NCBI RefSeq assembly: GCF_002288925.2
Contig: NW_022098031.1
Coordinates: 4,352,370 to 4,416,369 of the forward strand
DNA from: Delphinapterus leucas
Lineage: Eukaryota > Chordata > Mammalia > Artiodactyla > Monodontidae
Direction: 5' to 3'
DNA: 64,000 nucleotides
The translations under genes and the position numbers were made by a program. Under the pieces are notes generated by a model that was not told the DNA's origin, searched no databases, and saw nothing but the letters and a program-made list of their open reading frames with translations. Shown in pieces: positions 45,305-57,910 of the stretch. Position 1 is the first letter of the stretch. Each line of letters begins with the position of its first letter.

Positions 45305-45777
45305 GAGAAGGTCAGCAAATTGGGACTGCAGCAGCAGAAGTGTGTATCAGAAGCCAAGTGTTTAGCAAATCTGACACTTGACAGGAAATGAAATTGTAAC
45401 ACTTTTTAATTACTTTAAGATCATATATTTCTTTTCCTTCTTCTCCTGTCTCTTTTTAACAGAAATGTCCCAGCCTTGCCTAAAGCAATCTTTTGCATGA
45501 ATATTTGAAGAACTCTGATGACAGTTGCCAGAACTATAGCGTGTGCTTAATGGAAACATGTTGAATTGAAGAAAATTGTTAGATAGATTGCATTTAATTT
45601 AGTTTCTGACTACATGTAAAAAGTGCTGGGTTAGTGAACATTGTTTTTGGTTTCAGAACAGTGCGCACATGCTTTCATTTTTCTTAAACGACCTTGCCTC
45701 ACTTAGGAGTAAAAATAATAGGAGAAAAGGTAAATGTAACACATATTCAATTATGTACTGATTTTTATTTGTCAAAT
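45305..45777. other. Unannotated intronic sequence
   Basis: A possible acceptor ('ctctttttaacag', ends about 45462) is followed by sequence without a usable open exon. Confidence 0.4.
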
Positions 45778-45791
45778 CAATAATACACGTT

Positions 45792-46010
45792 AGGGCTTCC
45801 CTGGTGGCACAGTGGTTGAGAGTCCGCCTGCCGATGCATGGGACACGGGTTCGTGCTCCTGTCTGGGAAGATCCCACATGCCGCGGGGCAGCTGGGCCCG
45901 TGAGCCATGGCCGCTGAGCCTGCGCGTACGGAACCTGTGCTTCGCAACGGGAGAGGCCACAACGGTGAGAGGCCTGTGTACTGCAAAAAAAAAAAAAAAA
46001 ATAATAATAA
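45792..46010 (+). mobile_element. Young CHR-2-type SINE, sense
   Basis: 'gggcttccctggtggcacag' to 'gtgtactgcaaaaaa', with an (AAT)n-extended tail. Direct repeats 'aataatacacgtta' (45778-45791) and 'aataatacatgtta' (46011-46024) differ by one base. Confidence 0.94.
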
Positions 46011-46149
46011 TAATAATACATGTTACATGTGTATATTTGGTTCTTCCAATTATATTGTGTACTTCACCAGACAGAGGTTTTGTCTTCTGTTTATTTTGTA
46101 TCCATTTTCTTTGCTTCTCACATACTGGAAATGTTGATGGATCTCACTT

Positions 46150-46287
46150 ATGATTATTTTATTTTATTTTATTTTATTTGGCCATGCCACACAGCTTATG
46201 GAATCTTAGTTCCCCAACCAGTGATAGAACCCGGCCCTCTGCAGTGAAAGCGCCAAATCCTAACCACTGGACCACCAGGGAATTCCT
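46150..46287 (-). mobile_element. CHR-1-type SINE, antisense
   Basis: (ATTTT)n tail, 'tggccatgccacacagctta', 'ttccccaaccagtgatagaa' to 'ccaccagggaattcc'. Confidence 0.9.
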
Positions 46288-46289
46288 TG

Positions 46290-46824
46290 GATTATGCATT
46301 TTAATTAACTTCTAGTGAATAATAAGTCCCAGGCCACAGTAGAAGTATGTGTGTATTTTTTCTTCCTACTGGAATCACATTTCTCCTCTGAAAGATGTTT
46401 CTTAGCTTTGCACTTGACACAACTTAGAATTTTAGAAACCAGGTAGGTGATGAGTTAGAGGTATGTTAATAGCTTTCCCTTTTTAAGTTGTTGTTATAGG
46501 TTGATTGCGGTCCAGGGCCTTAGACGGGTTTGTCATCACTTTGTGTGTTTGTTTCATAAAGACTGCAGTAGATTACAAGATCAGTCAGACAAATGGCAAT
46601 GTCTGTCAGCTGCTTGAATACATATTTTTAGATATGTTTCTCCTCTTAGTACTAATCATGCAGTTGACCACAAATCTTTCATTTGATAGTGGGTGAGAAA
46701 ATTTGAAGCGGGAGCTCCAGATGAAGCACCTTGGGTAGTAAGATGCGAACTAAAATTGAGGTAGAGATCACATTTCTGATTAAACACAATCTTTCCTCCT
46801 TATGATTCTGATAAAAACCTGATC
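46290..46824. other. Unannotated intronic sequence
   Basis: Nothing recognised. Confidence 0.4.
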
Positions 46825-46837
46825 TTGCATGATGTTT

Positions 46838-47053
46838 GTTTGTTTTTTTTTTTTTTTTTTTGCGGTACGCGGGCCTCTCACTGTTGTGGCCTCTCCTGCC
46901 GTGGAGCACAGGCTCTGGACACGCAGGCTTAGCGGCCATGGCTCACGGGCCCAGTCGCTCCGCGGCATGTGGGATCTTCCTGGACCGGGGCACGAACCCG
47001 TGTCCCCTGCATCGGCAGGCGGACTCTCAACCACTGTGCCACCAGGGAAGCCC
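46838..47053 (-). mobile_element. Young CHR-2-type SINE, antisense
   Basis: Poly(T), 'gcggtacgcgggcctctcac' to 'accagggaagccc'. Perfect direct repeats 'ttgcatgatgttt' (46825-46837 and 47054-47066). Confidence 0.96.
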
Positions 47054-47066
47054 TTGCATGATGTTT

Positions 47067-48030
47067 TTATGATAGATCTTATTTAATGAAGTTAAAGCAT
47101 CTAGCCAGAAACACATAGGTGAATATTATGCTATTGTATTGCATATATGGTGTTTTATGTTCTAGGTCTGACATTGATTTCACTTCTGTAAATACATTTT
47201 AAAATACTTTGAAGTTAACTTTCATTTTGTTTTATTATTCAAAGGTCGCTTATTTTGGTTACAAGTGGCTGAAGTAGTATCTATGTCCATTTAGGGTTCT
47301 TTGGCTAACTTAAATAAATCACTAGAATGATAAGCTCGTACTCTTGAAGTAAAAGCTGAAAAACTGAGTTTTAGAAAGAATAGACACTTGAGCAGCTCCA
47401 GAGATCTAGAGAGCAGGAAGCAATGGATAATCTTTATGGAGCCTCCATTAAGATAGTTCTTCTTTGCTTTTCCGTTCATGTGATCACTCTGCTCATGATT
47501 CAGAGATTTCAGAGATTGAGACAGATAGGGACTGATTGGTCTGGCTTGGGTTTATTGCCAGCTTTTTGTTAGGAGGGTGCGGGGCACCAATTGCATACTT
47601 TGGAAGAGGGATGTTTTCCTCAAAGGAAGATCAAGGTGTGTTATCACAGGAAGGGGAAGTAGATATGGAAAGCTTAAAAAAAAAACAATATTATTACAGT
47701 TTCTAGGTTGATATAATATTTCTTTAATCTTATCATACAGTATTAACTGTTTCTTTGCTGAACTTGGGTTTGGGACCTTTCAGCATTTATAGGTTTGCTG
47801 TGATCATAAAACAGCACTTATTAAGAATGGTCTGCTTTGTACTTCAGTTGCTTTCCCCCTGTCTTTAGTTCATACCCTTATTTGAATAAGTGATTTAAAT
47901 TATCGAGTTAATTACTTTAAAAATATTTTTTTCCTTTATTCATTTAATGAATTCTTTTTTTTTCAGTGTTAGCTATGTACCAGGTACTATCATGATGCCA
48001 AGGTTTCAAAAATAAATAAGAGCTAACATG
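47067..48030. other. Unannotated intronic sequence
   Basis: Nothing recognised apart from a possible MIR scrap near 47960-48020 ('gctatgtaccaggtactatc'). Confidence 0.4.
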
Positions 48031-49038
48031 CTCCCCTCTACCCCCAAGCTTTATCAAGATATAATTGACATATAATATTGTATACGTTTAAGGTATACAA
48101 TGTGATGATTTGATACATGTATATATTATGAAATATTTACCACAGAAAGCTTAGTTAATACACATCCCTTACCTCACATAATTACCATTTTTTCGCTGTT
48201 GTTATGGTAAGAACATTAAAGCTCTACTATCATAGCAGCTTTCAAGTACACAATAAAGTGTCATTAACTATAGTCACCATGCTGTAAATTACATCCTCAG
48301 AACTTACTTGTCTTATATCTGAAGTTTGTACATTCTCATCAACATCTTCCCATTTCTCCCTCCCTTCAGCCCCTGGCTACCACCATTCTACTCTCTGTTT
48401 CTATGAGTTCATTGTTTTTAGGTTCCACGTATAAGTGAGATCACACAGGAATTGTCTTTTCTTGTCTGACTTATTTTACTTAGCCCTCAAGGTCCATCCA
48501 TGTTGTTGCAAATGGCAGGATTTCCTTCTTTTTTTTATGGGCAAAATAATACTCCATTGTACATATATACCACATTTTCTTTAACCATTCATCTGTTGAT
48601 GGACTTTTAGATTGTTTACATGTCTTACCTATTATGAATAATGCCACAGATGAACATGGGAGAGCAGATATCTCTTTAAGATAATGATTTCATCTTCTTC
48701 AGATATATATCCAGAAGTGGAATTGCTGGATAATATGGTCTCTCTGTTTTAATTTTGGGGGAACCTACACCAGAGTTCCCTTTTCTCCATATCCTCGCCA
48801 GCATTTGTTATTTCTTGCCTTTTTGATAATAGCCATTTTAACTGGTGTGAGACAATATCTCATTGTGGTTTTCATTTGCATTTCCCTGACGATTAGTGAT
48901 GTTGAGCACCTTTTCATGTACCTGTTGGCCATCTGTATGTCTTATTTAGAAAAATTGTTATGCAAGTCCTCTGCCTATTTTAAAATCAGATTGTTTTTCT
49001 GCTGTTGAGTTGTTTGAGTTTCTTATGTATTTTGGGTA

Positions 49039-49341
49039 TTAACCCCTAATCAGACAGATGGTTTCCAAGTATTTTTCCCCATTCCGTAGGTTGCCTTTCC
49101 ACATTGTTGTTTCTTTTGCAGTGCAGAAGCTTTTTAGTTTTATGTAGTCCAACTTGTTTATTTTTGCTTCTGTTGCTTGTTCTTTTGTTGTCATATCAAA
49201 AATATCATTGGCAAGACTGATGTCAAGGAGCTTTTTCCTTTTGTTTTCTTCTAAGAGTTTTACAGTTTCAGGTCTTATGTTAAGTTTAATCCATTTTGAG
49301 TTGTTTTTTGTGTGTGGTGTAAGATAGGAGTCCAGTTTCAC
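49039..49341 (-). pseudogene. L1M ORF2p fragment (post-RT region)
   Basis: Open stretch with 'KLDSYLTPHTKNNSKWIKLN', 'ETVKLLEEN' and '[19 protein letters not shown]', L1 ORF2p landmarks C-terminal to the RT domain. Frameshifted from its neighbours. Confidence 0.85.
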
Positions 49342-50084
49342 TCTTTTGCATTTTTGGCTCCCTTGTCAAATATTATTAGTTGACCATACATGTGTAGGTT
49401 TATTTCTGGGCTCTTGATTCTGTTCCATAGATCTATGCCTGTTTTTTTTATGCCAGTACCATATTGTTTTGATTACTATAGCTTTGCAGTATAGTTTGGA
49501 ATGAAGTGTGATGCCTCTAGCTTTGTTCTTCTTTCTGAAGATTGCTCTGGCTATTTGGGCTCTTTAGTGGTTCCATGTGAATTTTAGTATTGCTTTTTCT
49601 ATTTCTGTGAAAAATGCCATTGGAATTTTGATTAGGATTGCATTGAATCTATAGATGGCGTTGTATACTAGGGACATTTTAACAATATTAGCTCTTCATG
49701 AACATGGGATACCTTTCCATTTATTTGTGTCTTCAATTTCTTTCCTCAGTGTCTTACAGTTTTGTTTATAGATCTTTCATCTCCTTGGTTAAATTTATTC
49801 CTAAGTGTTTTTATTCTTTTTGATGCTGTTGTAAATAAGATTGTTTTCTTTATTTCTTTTTTAGATCATTCATTGTTAATGTATAGAAATGCAGCTGATT
49901 TTTGTATAGCAATTTTGTATCCTACAACTTTACTGAATTAATTTATTATGTCTAATGGTTTTTTTGGTGGTCTTTTGGATTTTCCATATACAAAATCATG
50001 TCAACAGCAAACAGAGACACTTCCGCCTTTTATTTTCCAATTTGGATGCCTTTTATTTCTTACCTGATTGCTCTATGACTAGTA

Positions 50085-50300
50085 CTATGTTGAAAAGGAG
50101 TGGTGAGAGTGGGCATCCTTGTCTTTTACTGATCTTAGAGGGAAAGTTATCAGTCTTTCATTGTTGAGTATGATGTTAGCTGTGGGTTTGTCATATATGA
50201 CCTTTATGTTGAGATATGTTCCTTCTGTACCCAATTTGTTGAGGGTTTTTTTTTTTAATGATGAGAGGATGTTGAATTTTGTTAAATGCTTTTTCTGCAT
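50085..50300 (-). pseudogene. L1M ORF2p fragment (RT region)
   Basis: Open stretch with '[13 protein letters not shown]', 'KPTANIILN' and a following 'FPLRS', the RT segment just before the QGCPLSP box, which is frameshifted away here. Confidence 0.85.
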
Positions 50301-50654
50301 TTTTTGAGATGATCATATGATTTTTAACTCTCATTCTTTTAATGGGGTGTGTGACATTTATTGATTTGCATATGTTGAACTATCCTTGCATCCCAGGGAT
50401 AAATCCCACTTGATCATGGTATGTGATCTTTTATTGTGCTTTTAAATTCTGTTTGCTACTATTTTGCTAAAAAGTTTTGCATCTTTAATCATCAATGATA
50501 TTGGCTTATAGTTTTCTTTTTTTTGTGGAATCCTTATCTGCCTTTGGTATCAGGGTAATGCTAACCTCATAAATTGTGTTCCCTCCTTTTTAATTTTTGA
50601 GAAGAGTTTGAGAACAATTGGTATTAATTCCTTTTTTAAAAAAAAAAAGATGTA

Positions 50655-51021
50655 TTTATTATTTATTTATTCTATTAATTTTTGGCTGCATCAGGTCTTA
50701 GTTGCAGCATGCGCGATCTTGGTTGAGGCATGCGGTACCTTTTGTTGTGGCACGTGGGCTCTTCGTTGTGGTGCGCTGGCTTCTCTCTAGTGTGGCATGC
50801 GGGTTTTTTCTTCTCTAGTTGTGGTGCGCAGGCTCCAGGATGTGTGGGCTCTGTAGTTGTGGTGCATAGGCTTTAGTTGAGGCACTCGAGCTCAGTAGTT
50901 GTGGCGTGCAGGCTTAGTTGCCCTGAGGCATGTGGGATCTTAGTTCCCCAACCAGGAATCGAATCTGCGTCCCCTGCATTGTAAGGTGGAGTCTTTACCA
51001 CTGGACCACCAGGGAAGTCCC
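50655..51021 (-). mobile_element. CHR-2-type SINE (older, long form), antisense, nested in L1M
   Basis: AT-rich tail, 'tttggctgcatcaggtctta' to 'ccaccagggaagtccc'. At about 365 bp it is longer than the other copies because it carries extra 'ttgtggtgcgc...' units, which look like internal duplication. Flanks 'gtattaattcctttttt' and 'gtgttaattcttt' are approximate duplications. Confidence 0.88.
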
Positions 51022-52236
51022 AGTGTTAATTCTTTAAATGTTTTGTAGAATTAACCTGTGAAGGCATCTGGTGTTAGGCTTTTCTTTGTTGAGAGGTTTT
51101 TGATTATTGATTCATTCTCCTTTCTTGTTATTGTTCTGTTCAGATTTTCTGTTTCTTCATGATACAGACTTGCTAGGTTGTATGTTTCTAAGAATTTATT
51201 AATTTCTTCTGGATTGTTCAATTTGTTGTCATCTAATTGTTCATTGTAGTCCCTTATTAAGCCTTTGTATTTCTGTGGTATCAGTTGTATTGTCTCCTTT
51301 TTTATTTATAATTTTATTTGTCTTCTTTTTTCTTGGTAAGTCCAGCTAAAGGTTTGTCAATTTTGTTTATTTTTTTCAAAAGCCAACTCTTAGTTTCACT
51401 GTTTCTTTTGTACTCTTTTTCTGTTCTCTATTTGATCTATTTCTTCTATGATCTTTAGTATCTTCTTTCTGCTAACTTTGGGCTTAGTTTTTGTTTTTTC
51501 TAGTTTCCTTGATGTGTAAAGTTAGGTTGTTTGAGATCTTACTTGTTTCTTATCTATATAAACTTTTCTCTTAACACTGCTTTTGCTGCATCCTATAGTT
51601 TGGTATGCTGTATTTCCATTTTCATTTATTTTAAGATACTTTTAAAATTTCCCTTTTGATTTCTTCTTTAACCCATTGATTTTTCAAGAGTCTGTTGTTT
51701 AATTTCCACATATTTGTGGTTTTTCCAGTTTTCCTCCTGTTATTGATTTCTAGTTTCATCCATTGTGGTTGGAAAATATACTTGATATGATTTCAGTCTT
51801 TTAAAATTTGCTAAGATGACCTAATATATGATTGATTCTGTAGAATGTTCCATATGTGCTTGAGAAAAATGTGTATTCTGTTGCTGTTGGATGGAGTGTT
51901 CTCTATTTGTCTGTTAGGTTCATTTAGTCTAAAGTTTAGTTCCAGTCCAATATTTCCTTATTGATTTTCTGTCTGGATGATTTATCCATTGTTGGGGGAT
52001 TGAAGTCCTCTAATATTGTTGTACTGCTGTCTATTTCTTGCTTCAGATCATTTGTTTTTGCTTAATGTATTTAGTTGCTCTAATGTTGGGGGCATATATA
52101 CTTACAAATGTTATATTCTCTTGATGAATTGACCCCTTTATCATTATATAATGACCTTCTTTGTCTCTTGTTATAGTTTTTAACTTAAGGTCTGTTTAGT
52201 CTGATGTAAGTATAGTTACCCCTGATCTCTTGGTTT

Positions 52237-52434
52237 TTATTTGTGTGGAATATCTTTTTCCATCCCTTCACTATTATTGTCTGTGTCTCTAAAGCTAAAG
52301 TGAGTCTCTTGTAGGCAATGTGTAGTTGGGTCTTTTTTTAAAATCCATTCAGCCACTCTATGCCTTTTGATTGGAGCATTTAATCCATTTACATTTACAG
52401 TAATTATTGATAGGTAAGGACTTACTCTTGCCAT
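52237..52434 (-). pseudogene. L1M ORF2p N-terminus (endonuclease start)
   Basis: Starts at a methionine followed within ten residues by 'YLSIITVNVNGLNAPIKRHR', the diagnostic start of the L1 endonuclease domain, then 'LQETHF' with the catalytic glutamate. Stops after 65 codons. Confidence 0.92.
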
Positions 52435-52949
52435 CTTATTGTTTTCAGGCTGTTATGTAGTTGCTTTGTTCCTTTGTTTCTCTCTTGTTGTCTTCCTTTG
52501 TGAATTGATGCCTTTCCATAGTGGTATACTTTGATTCCCTTCTCTTTATTTTGTGTGTATCTTCTATAGGTTTTTTGTGTTGTGGTTACTTTGAGGCTTG
52601 CTTGAAACATTGTATAGATATAACAGTCAATTTTAAGCTGATAACAACTTAACTTTGATTTCATACAGAAACTCTGCTTTTTTATTCCCTTCTGCCATGT
52701 GTTATGTTTTTGATGTCATACTTTATATCTTTTAATATTGTTTATTCATTTAAAATTGTTGTAGCTGTATCTATTTTAAACACTTTTGTCCTTTAACCTT
52801 TATACTAAAGTGGTTAACACAGCACCATATTACAATATTAGAATATTCTGAATCTAACTGTATACTTGCCTTTACCAGTGTATTAATTTCATGTTACTAG
52901 TTAGTGTCCTTTAGTTTCAACTAGAAGAACTTCTTTCAGCATTTCTTTT

Positions 52950-53144
52950 TTTTTTTTGTGGTCTGCGGGCCTCTCACTGTTGTGACCTCTCCCGTTGCGG
53001 AGCACAGGCTCCGGACGCGCAGCCCCAGCGGCCATGGCTCACGGGCCCAGCCGCTCCGCGGCACGTGGGATCTTCCCGGACTGGGGCACAAACCCGTGTC
53101 CCCTGCATCGGCAGGCGGACTCTCAACCACCAGGGAAGCCTCCG
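52950..53144 (-). mobile_element. Young CHR-2-type SINE, antisense, nested in L1M
   Basis: Poly(T), 'gtggtctgcgggcctctcac' to 'ccaccagggaagcc'. An 8-bp deletion joins 'ctcaaccac' to 'cagggaag'. Direct repeats 'cagcatttctttt' (52937-52949 and 53145-53157). Confidence 0.94.
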
Positions 53145-53433
53145 CAGCATTTCTTTTAAGACAGATGTAGTGATGATAAACACCCTCAGCTTTTGTTTGT
53201 TTGGGAAAGCCTTTTATCTTGGCTTCATTTCTGAAGGACAGCTTTGCTGGGTAAAGTTTTCTTGGTTGGCAGTTTCTTTCTTTCAGTACTTTGAGTATAT
53301 CATTACATTTTCTCTTGGCCTGCAAGGTCTCTGCTGAGAAATCTGCTGATAGACTTATGGGGGTTCCCTTGAATGCAAGAACATTTTTTTCTCTTGCTGT
53401 TTTTAAATTTTTTTCTTTGTCTTTTATTTTAGA

Positions 53434-53643
53434 TCATTTTATTATAATGTGTCTTGGATTTTGGATTGAAATTTTGGGGTAACCTATTAGCTTTATGAAC
53501 TTGGCATTCAAATCTCTCCCCAAGTTTGGGAAGTTCTCAGCCATTATTTCTTTAAATAAGCCTTCTATCCCTTTCCCCCTCTCTTTTCCTTCTGGAACTC
53601 CAATGATACATAGTTTCTTTTGATGGCATCTCATAAGACCCAT
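53434..53643 (-). pseudogene. L1M ORF1p fragment
   Basis: Contains 'IIGVPEGKERGKGIEGLFKE', 'IMAENFPNLG' and 'PRHIIIK', landmarks of the L1 ORF1p RNA-recognition-motif region. Read on the minus strand upstream of ORF2, in correct L1 order. Confidence 0.92.
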
Positions 53644-53864
53644 AGGCTTTCTTCATTAGTAGGTTTTTTTTTTTTTTTTCTTTTCTCCTCTAACTGACTA
53701 ATATAAAAAGATCTGCCTATGAGCTCATTGATTCTTTCTTCTGCTTCTTCTTGCTCTGGGCTGCTGTTGAAACTTTGTTGAATTCTTCAGTTTAGTCATT
53801 GTATTCTTCATCTCCAAAATTCTTTTGTTTCTTTTTAATGTCTTGGCTGGTGACTTCTCATCTT

Positions 53865-54830
53865 TTCTTTTTTTTTCCCTAGGTTACAATATTTTATTTT
53901 ATTTGTTTATTTTTCTTATTGAGGTATAGTTGATTTATAATATTATATTTGTTTCAGGTGTACAACATAGTGATTCAATATTTTTATAGATTATATTCCA
54001 TTTAAAGTTATTACAAAGTGGTGGCTGTATTTCCCCTTGCTGTACAATATATCCATGTTGCTTATGTATTTTATACATAGTAGTTTATGTCTCTTAATCC
54101 TCCCCTTGCCACCATTCTCACTGGTGACCACTAGTTTGTTCTGTATATCTGTGTCTGTTTCTGTTTTGTAATATGCATTCATTTGTGTTTGTCTTTCTCT
54201 GACATTTCACTAAGCATAATACCCTCCAGGTCCATCCATGTTGTTGCAAATGGCACAATTTCTTCTTTATGACTGAGAAAACATTCCATTGTGTATATAT
54301 ATACCACATCTTCTTCATCTATTCATCTGTTGATGGATACTTAGTTTGCTTTCATATCTTAGCTATTATAAATAATGCTGCTATGAACATTGGAGTGCAA
54401 GTACCTTTTTGAATTAGTGTTTTCATTTTCTTTGGATATATACCCAACAGTAGGATTGCTGGATCATAATGGTAGTTCTGTTTTCTGTTTTTTGAGGACT
54501 TCCATACTGTTTTCCATAGTTGCTGCACCAGTTTACAGTCCCATCAACAGTGTACTAGGAATCCCTTTTCTCCACATCCTTGCCAGCATTTATTATTTGT
54601 AGACTTTTTGATCGTAGCCATTTTGACAAGTGTGAGGTGATACCTCGTGGTTTTGATTTGCATTTCTCTGATGATTAGAAATGCTGAACATATTTTCATG
54701 TGTCTGTTGGCCATTCGTATATCTTCTTTGGAAAAATGTCTATTTAGATCTTCTGCCTATTTTTTTAATTGGGTGGTTTGGGGTTTTTTTCTTTGTTTTT
54801 TGTTTGTTTGTTTTTTTTTGGTATTGAGTG
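53865..54830 (-). mobile_element. Second L1 (5'-truncated), antisense, nested in L1M ORF1
   Basis: T-rich start, 'tattgaggtatagttgattt', the 3' untranslated region, then ORF2 C-terminal sequence up to about 54770. Inserted between the direct repeats 'ttctcatctt' (53855-53864 and 54831-54840). Outside those repeats the host L1M ORF1 is continuous. Confidence 0.88.
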
Positions 54831-55002
54831 TTCTCATCTTGTATTGTTTCCCTGACATTGTTAGATTTTTATTTGTGCTCTCCTGTAACTCTCCAAGCAT
54901 CTTTAGGACAATTATTTTGAATTCTTTGTCAGGCAATTCCTGCATCTCCATTTCTTTGGGGCTAGTTACTGGAGGTTTATTGTATTCCTTTGGTGGATAC
55001 AT
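54831..55002 (-). pseudogene. L1M ORF1p N-terminal fragment
   Basis: Contains '[17 protein letters not shown]', a phrase typical of the start of L1 ORF1p. It is cut off by the nested L1. Confidence 0.85.
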
Positions 55003-55009
55003 GTTTCAC

Positions 55010-56560
55010 TTTTTCTTTATGGTCCCTGTAGCCTTGCGTAGGTATCTGTGCATTTGAAGAAGCAGTTACCCTTTATGACTTCATGGACTGACTTCCGTAA
55101 GGGAAGATTTTTCACCTGCAATTGGGAGTATGCTGGAGCATGCTGTGAACCCCAAGTCTAGTGGTCTGTGGCACCAGGGGTGGGGTCATGTGGCAGCACT
55201 GGGGCCTGAAGGGACATGGTGGCTGATTGGCTCAGGCTCTTGGGATCCACAGCCTCAAGAACTGTGTGGTCCTTGGTTAGCACTGCAAGGATCTGCTGAG
55301 GCTTCAAGGGCTTTTTGGGGTCCTTAGCAGTGCCTTCAGGCCCAGTGTCTAGGGTCTAAGGGAAGTAGTGGCAGTGGCTATAACTGATGGTATGCACATG
55401 CTCAGTTGCAGGGATCACCTAACTGCAAGTACCTTAGTCACGGCAGGTGAGGTTGCTGACACATATGTAGGTGGGGCCCAGGGTAGGCAGTAAGGGTTGG
55501 GATCATCTGTGGGTATACCAACACCTGGGGACACCTTGGCTGTCAGTAGACACTACCATGGCTGCAGGGTCTTGCCACAGGTGCATGACAATGGAGACCA
55601 GTGATGGGGGTTGGGCTAGGAAGTGCAGGTGCACAGCTGGAGGGGCTAGCTGCAGGTGAGCACAGTGATTCAGGTCAGTGACAGAAAATAAAGTGTGATC
55701 TAGACCCATAAGCAGCTGCGGTGGCCCTGGCTGTTGGTGTGACTTTCCGTGGCTGCACAGTCTTCCCCAGGTATGCTCATGACCGTGGAAGCTGATGACA
55801 GGTGTCAGTGGCATGCAAATGCACAGCTGGAGGGCTAGCCTGGAGCGTGCACGTGGCGGTGGAGGTCAGCCATGGGAGTCTAGGCAGCATCTTGCAGTCG
55901 TGCAGCCACAGGGGCTTGGGGTGGTATTTGGTGTGGGTCCTGGGCTCCTGTGGGGCAGGTGAGGGGAGGGAACGAGGAGGGACTCGGGCAACCGGTGTTG
56001 GTGAACACAAATAACTATGGGACAAAAGCGGGTGAAATCTGCAGGTGATCTGTGGTGGCTGTGCTGGCCGTTGGTTTTTTCAGTTGAGAAAGCTTCAAAA
56101 TTCAGGTCCTTTGAAGAGCAGGTGGGACTGTGGTTATACCCACTTTGTGGCTGATCTTGGTAACCCCTGCTATTCTTCATTGTTCCTAGCCATCTCTATA
56201 TCTCAGCTTTGCTGGTCTCTGGCTGGGGTGAAATCAAAGCAGGTCCTTTGTGCACTGCCCGAAAAGGCTGGGGAAGCTGGTTGCTTACTCTGATCTCCCT
56301 TTCCTGGCATGGGAACTCTTTCTAGCTGGGGAGTTTCCCTTTGGTGCTAAACAGTGCCAGCCTAGGAGATGGATGATAAAAATAAAACGAAGCTGTTTTC
56401 TTTCCCTTTTTGTGTGGTTGTTCCATTATGTTGTTGAAGTTTCTTACGTGGACTCCAGATCTTTCCTAGCGGTGTTTTTGTTCATGAATAACTGTCTAAT
56501 TGTTGATCTTTGTGGGAGGACAGAGGCTGGGGGTCCTATGTTACCATTTTGATCCCTGAA
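55010..56560 (-). other. L1M 5' untranslated region
   Basis: GC-richer than the rest of the element, with tandem-like 'cacagctggaggggctagc' units (about 55632 and 55831). The L1 5' untranslated region normally carries the element's promoter. Open frames on both strands here (55503-55814, 55866-56180 and others) are composition artefacts. Confidence 0.7.
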
Positions 56561-57765
56561 TCTTTTTTGGGTGGTAGTTGACTTCAGTGCATTCATTCAG
56601 TAATTAAGACTGGACTTGATGAGGTGCGATTTATATATAAAAAGATTCTTCAAATTGTTTAAAATCAGAAAAAATTCTGCTAATCACTCCTCTCAGTAGA
56701 CATTTGCCAAAGTGCTCTTTGTGATTGTGGCTTGTGAATCACTAGTGATTTGACCTATCAATAATAACACATATAATACAAGGTGAAATGTTACAGGGTG
56801 TTGTATTGGATAAGATAGGGATGAAAAAACTGTTGGAAGACAATCCCTCATGGTGTCTTGCAGTTCTGCGTATCTTTCAAGTAAAGCACTGACTGCCTTT
56901 TGTTCTGGACTATCTTTTCAAGGATGTTTGTATAGTGAATAGCCTAGGAAGACAGAGATGGTGTCTTCCTCTGGAGCAAAGGGCACACATGCTAACTGCC
57001 CATTATGCAGCCCATATGAAATATGGGCTTCCTAAGCTCAGAGTTCTTCTTCTGTGCTGTAACCCACTACTTCTGAGGGCATCCATCTGGGCCCATCCAC
57101 ATTGCTCCCTTGGGATTTGGTGTGCATTAGATAACTAGAAAACATAGGAAAACTAATTGTAAACATTTAGGAGGCGTCTCTAAACTGATGAATTTGCAAG
57201 TACGTTTAAGTTTTGTTTCATTTTAAAGAACTGACCATAGCGATCTCAGACAATGTGTTATAGCTGTGGTTTAGGCAAGGAAGATGATGCTCAGTTCTAA
57301 TCTGCAGATCCATACTCAGTGAAAATGCCTTTCCATTAAAGGATTGGAGAGAGAGAGAGAGACAGAGAGAGAGAAAATGTATTTCAGTTGTAATAAAATA
57401 TGTAAGATAGATAAATATTGCTTTGATTACCTACTTGACCTGATTTTTTTTTTTTTTTCTTGAGGAGCTATTTGTACTGATCATGTAGGGTAAAAGATCT
57501 CAGGTGAATTTGAAAAAACTTAGAAAACTGTAATGTACTTCATTGATTTGTTGTGATTATTGTAAGTTACCTCACGTTCTTTTTTCCCCTTAATATATTA
57601 CTCTGAAGGAAGGTCTAGTATGGCTCTTAAAGTTGAGATGGTACCTTACAATTTATATTCTTTTACATTGCAGTGATTATGTCAGCAGTAGTTACACAAG
57701 TGGTAAAACTGCTGGCTGTTAAATTGTAGAATATTAGAGTTGCAAGAAGTCTTAGTAATGACCAT
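56561..57765. other. Unannotated intronic sequence with (GA)n
   Basis: A (GA)n microsatellite lies at about 57346-57374 and a poly(T) at 57446-57459. Nothing else recognised. Confidence 0.45.
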
Positions 57766-57769
57766 TTTA

Positions 57770-57910
57770 GTTTCATAATCTTACTTATGAGGAAATTGAG
57801 CTCCAGAGATATAAAATAGTTTGTCTAAAGGTCCACAGCTAGTTTTCAAGAGAGGTGTGGACTTGAAATGAGGTTTACTAATATTCTGTATATCTCATCA
57901 TGCTACATCA
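57770..57910 (+). mobile_element. MIR-family fragment, sense
   Basis: 'gaggaaattgagctccagag' and 'gtctaaaggtccacagctag' match the MIR core region. Confidence 0.7.

Larger units (their letters stand above)
48035..56560 (-). mobile_element. Near-full-length ancient L1M, antisense, with nested insertions
   Basis: On the minus strand the order is 5' untranslated region (56560 to about 55010), ORF1 (about 55000-53200), ORF2 (from 52434 down to about 48700) and 3' untranslated region (to 48035). The right end ('tttgtgggaggacagaggct') resembles the L1 5' terminus in reverse. Removing the SINEs at 50655-51021 and 52950-53144 and the L1 at 53865-54830 leaves about 7 kb, the expected full length. Frameshifts and stops run throughout, so it is inactive. 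Confidence 0.85.

Noticed and set aside
55503..56180. Overlapping His/Pro-rich open frames on the minus strand
   Set aside because: They fall in the L1M 5' untranslated region and reflect its composition.
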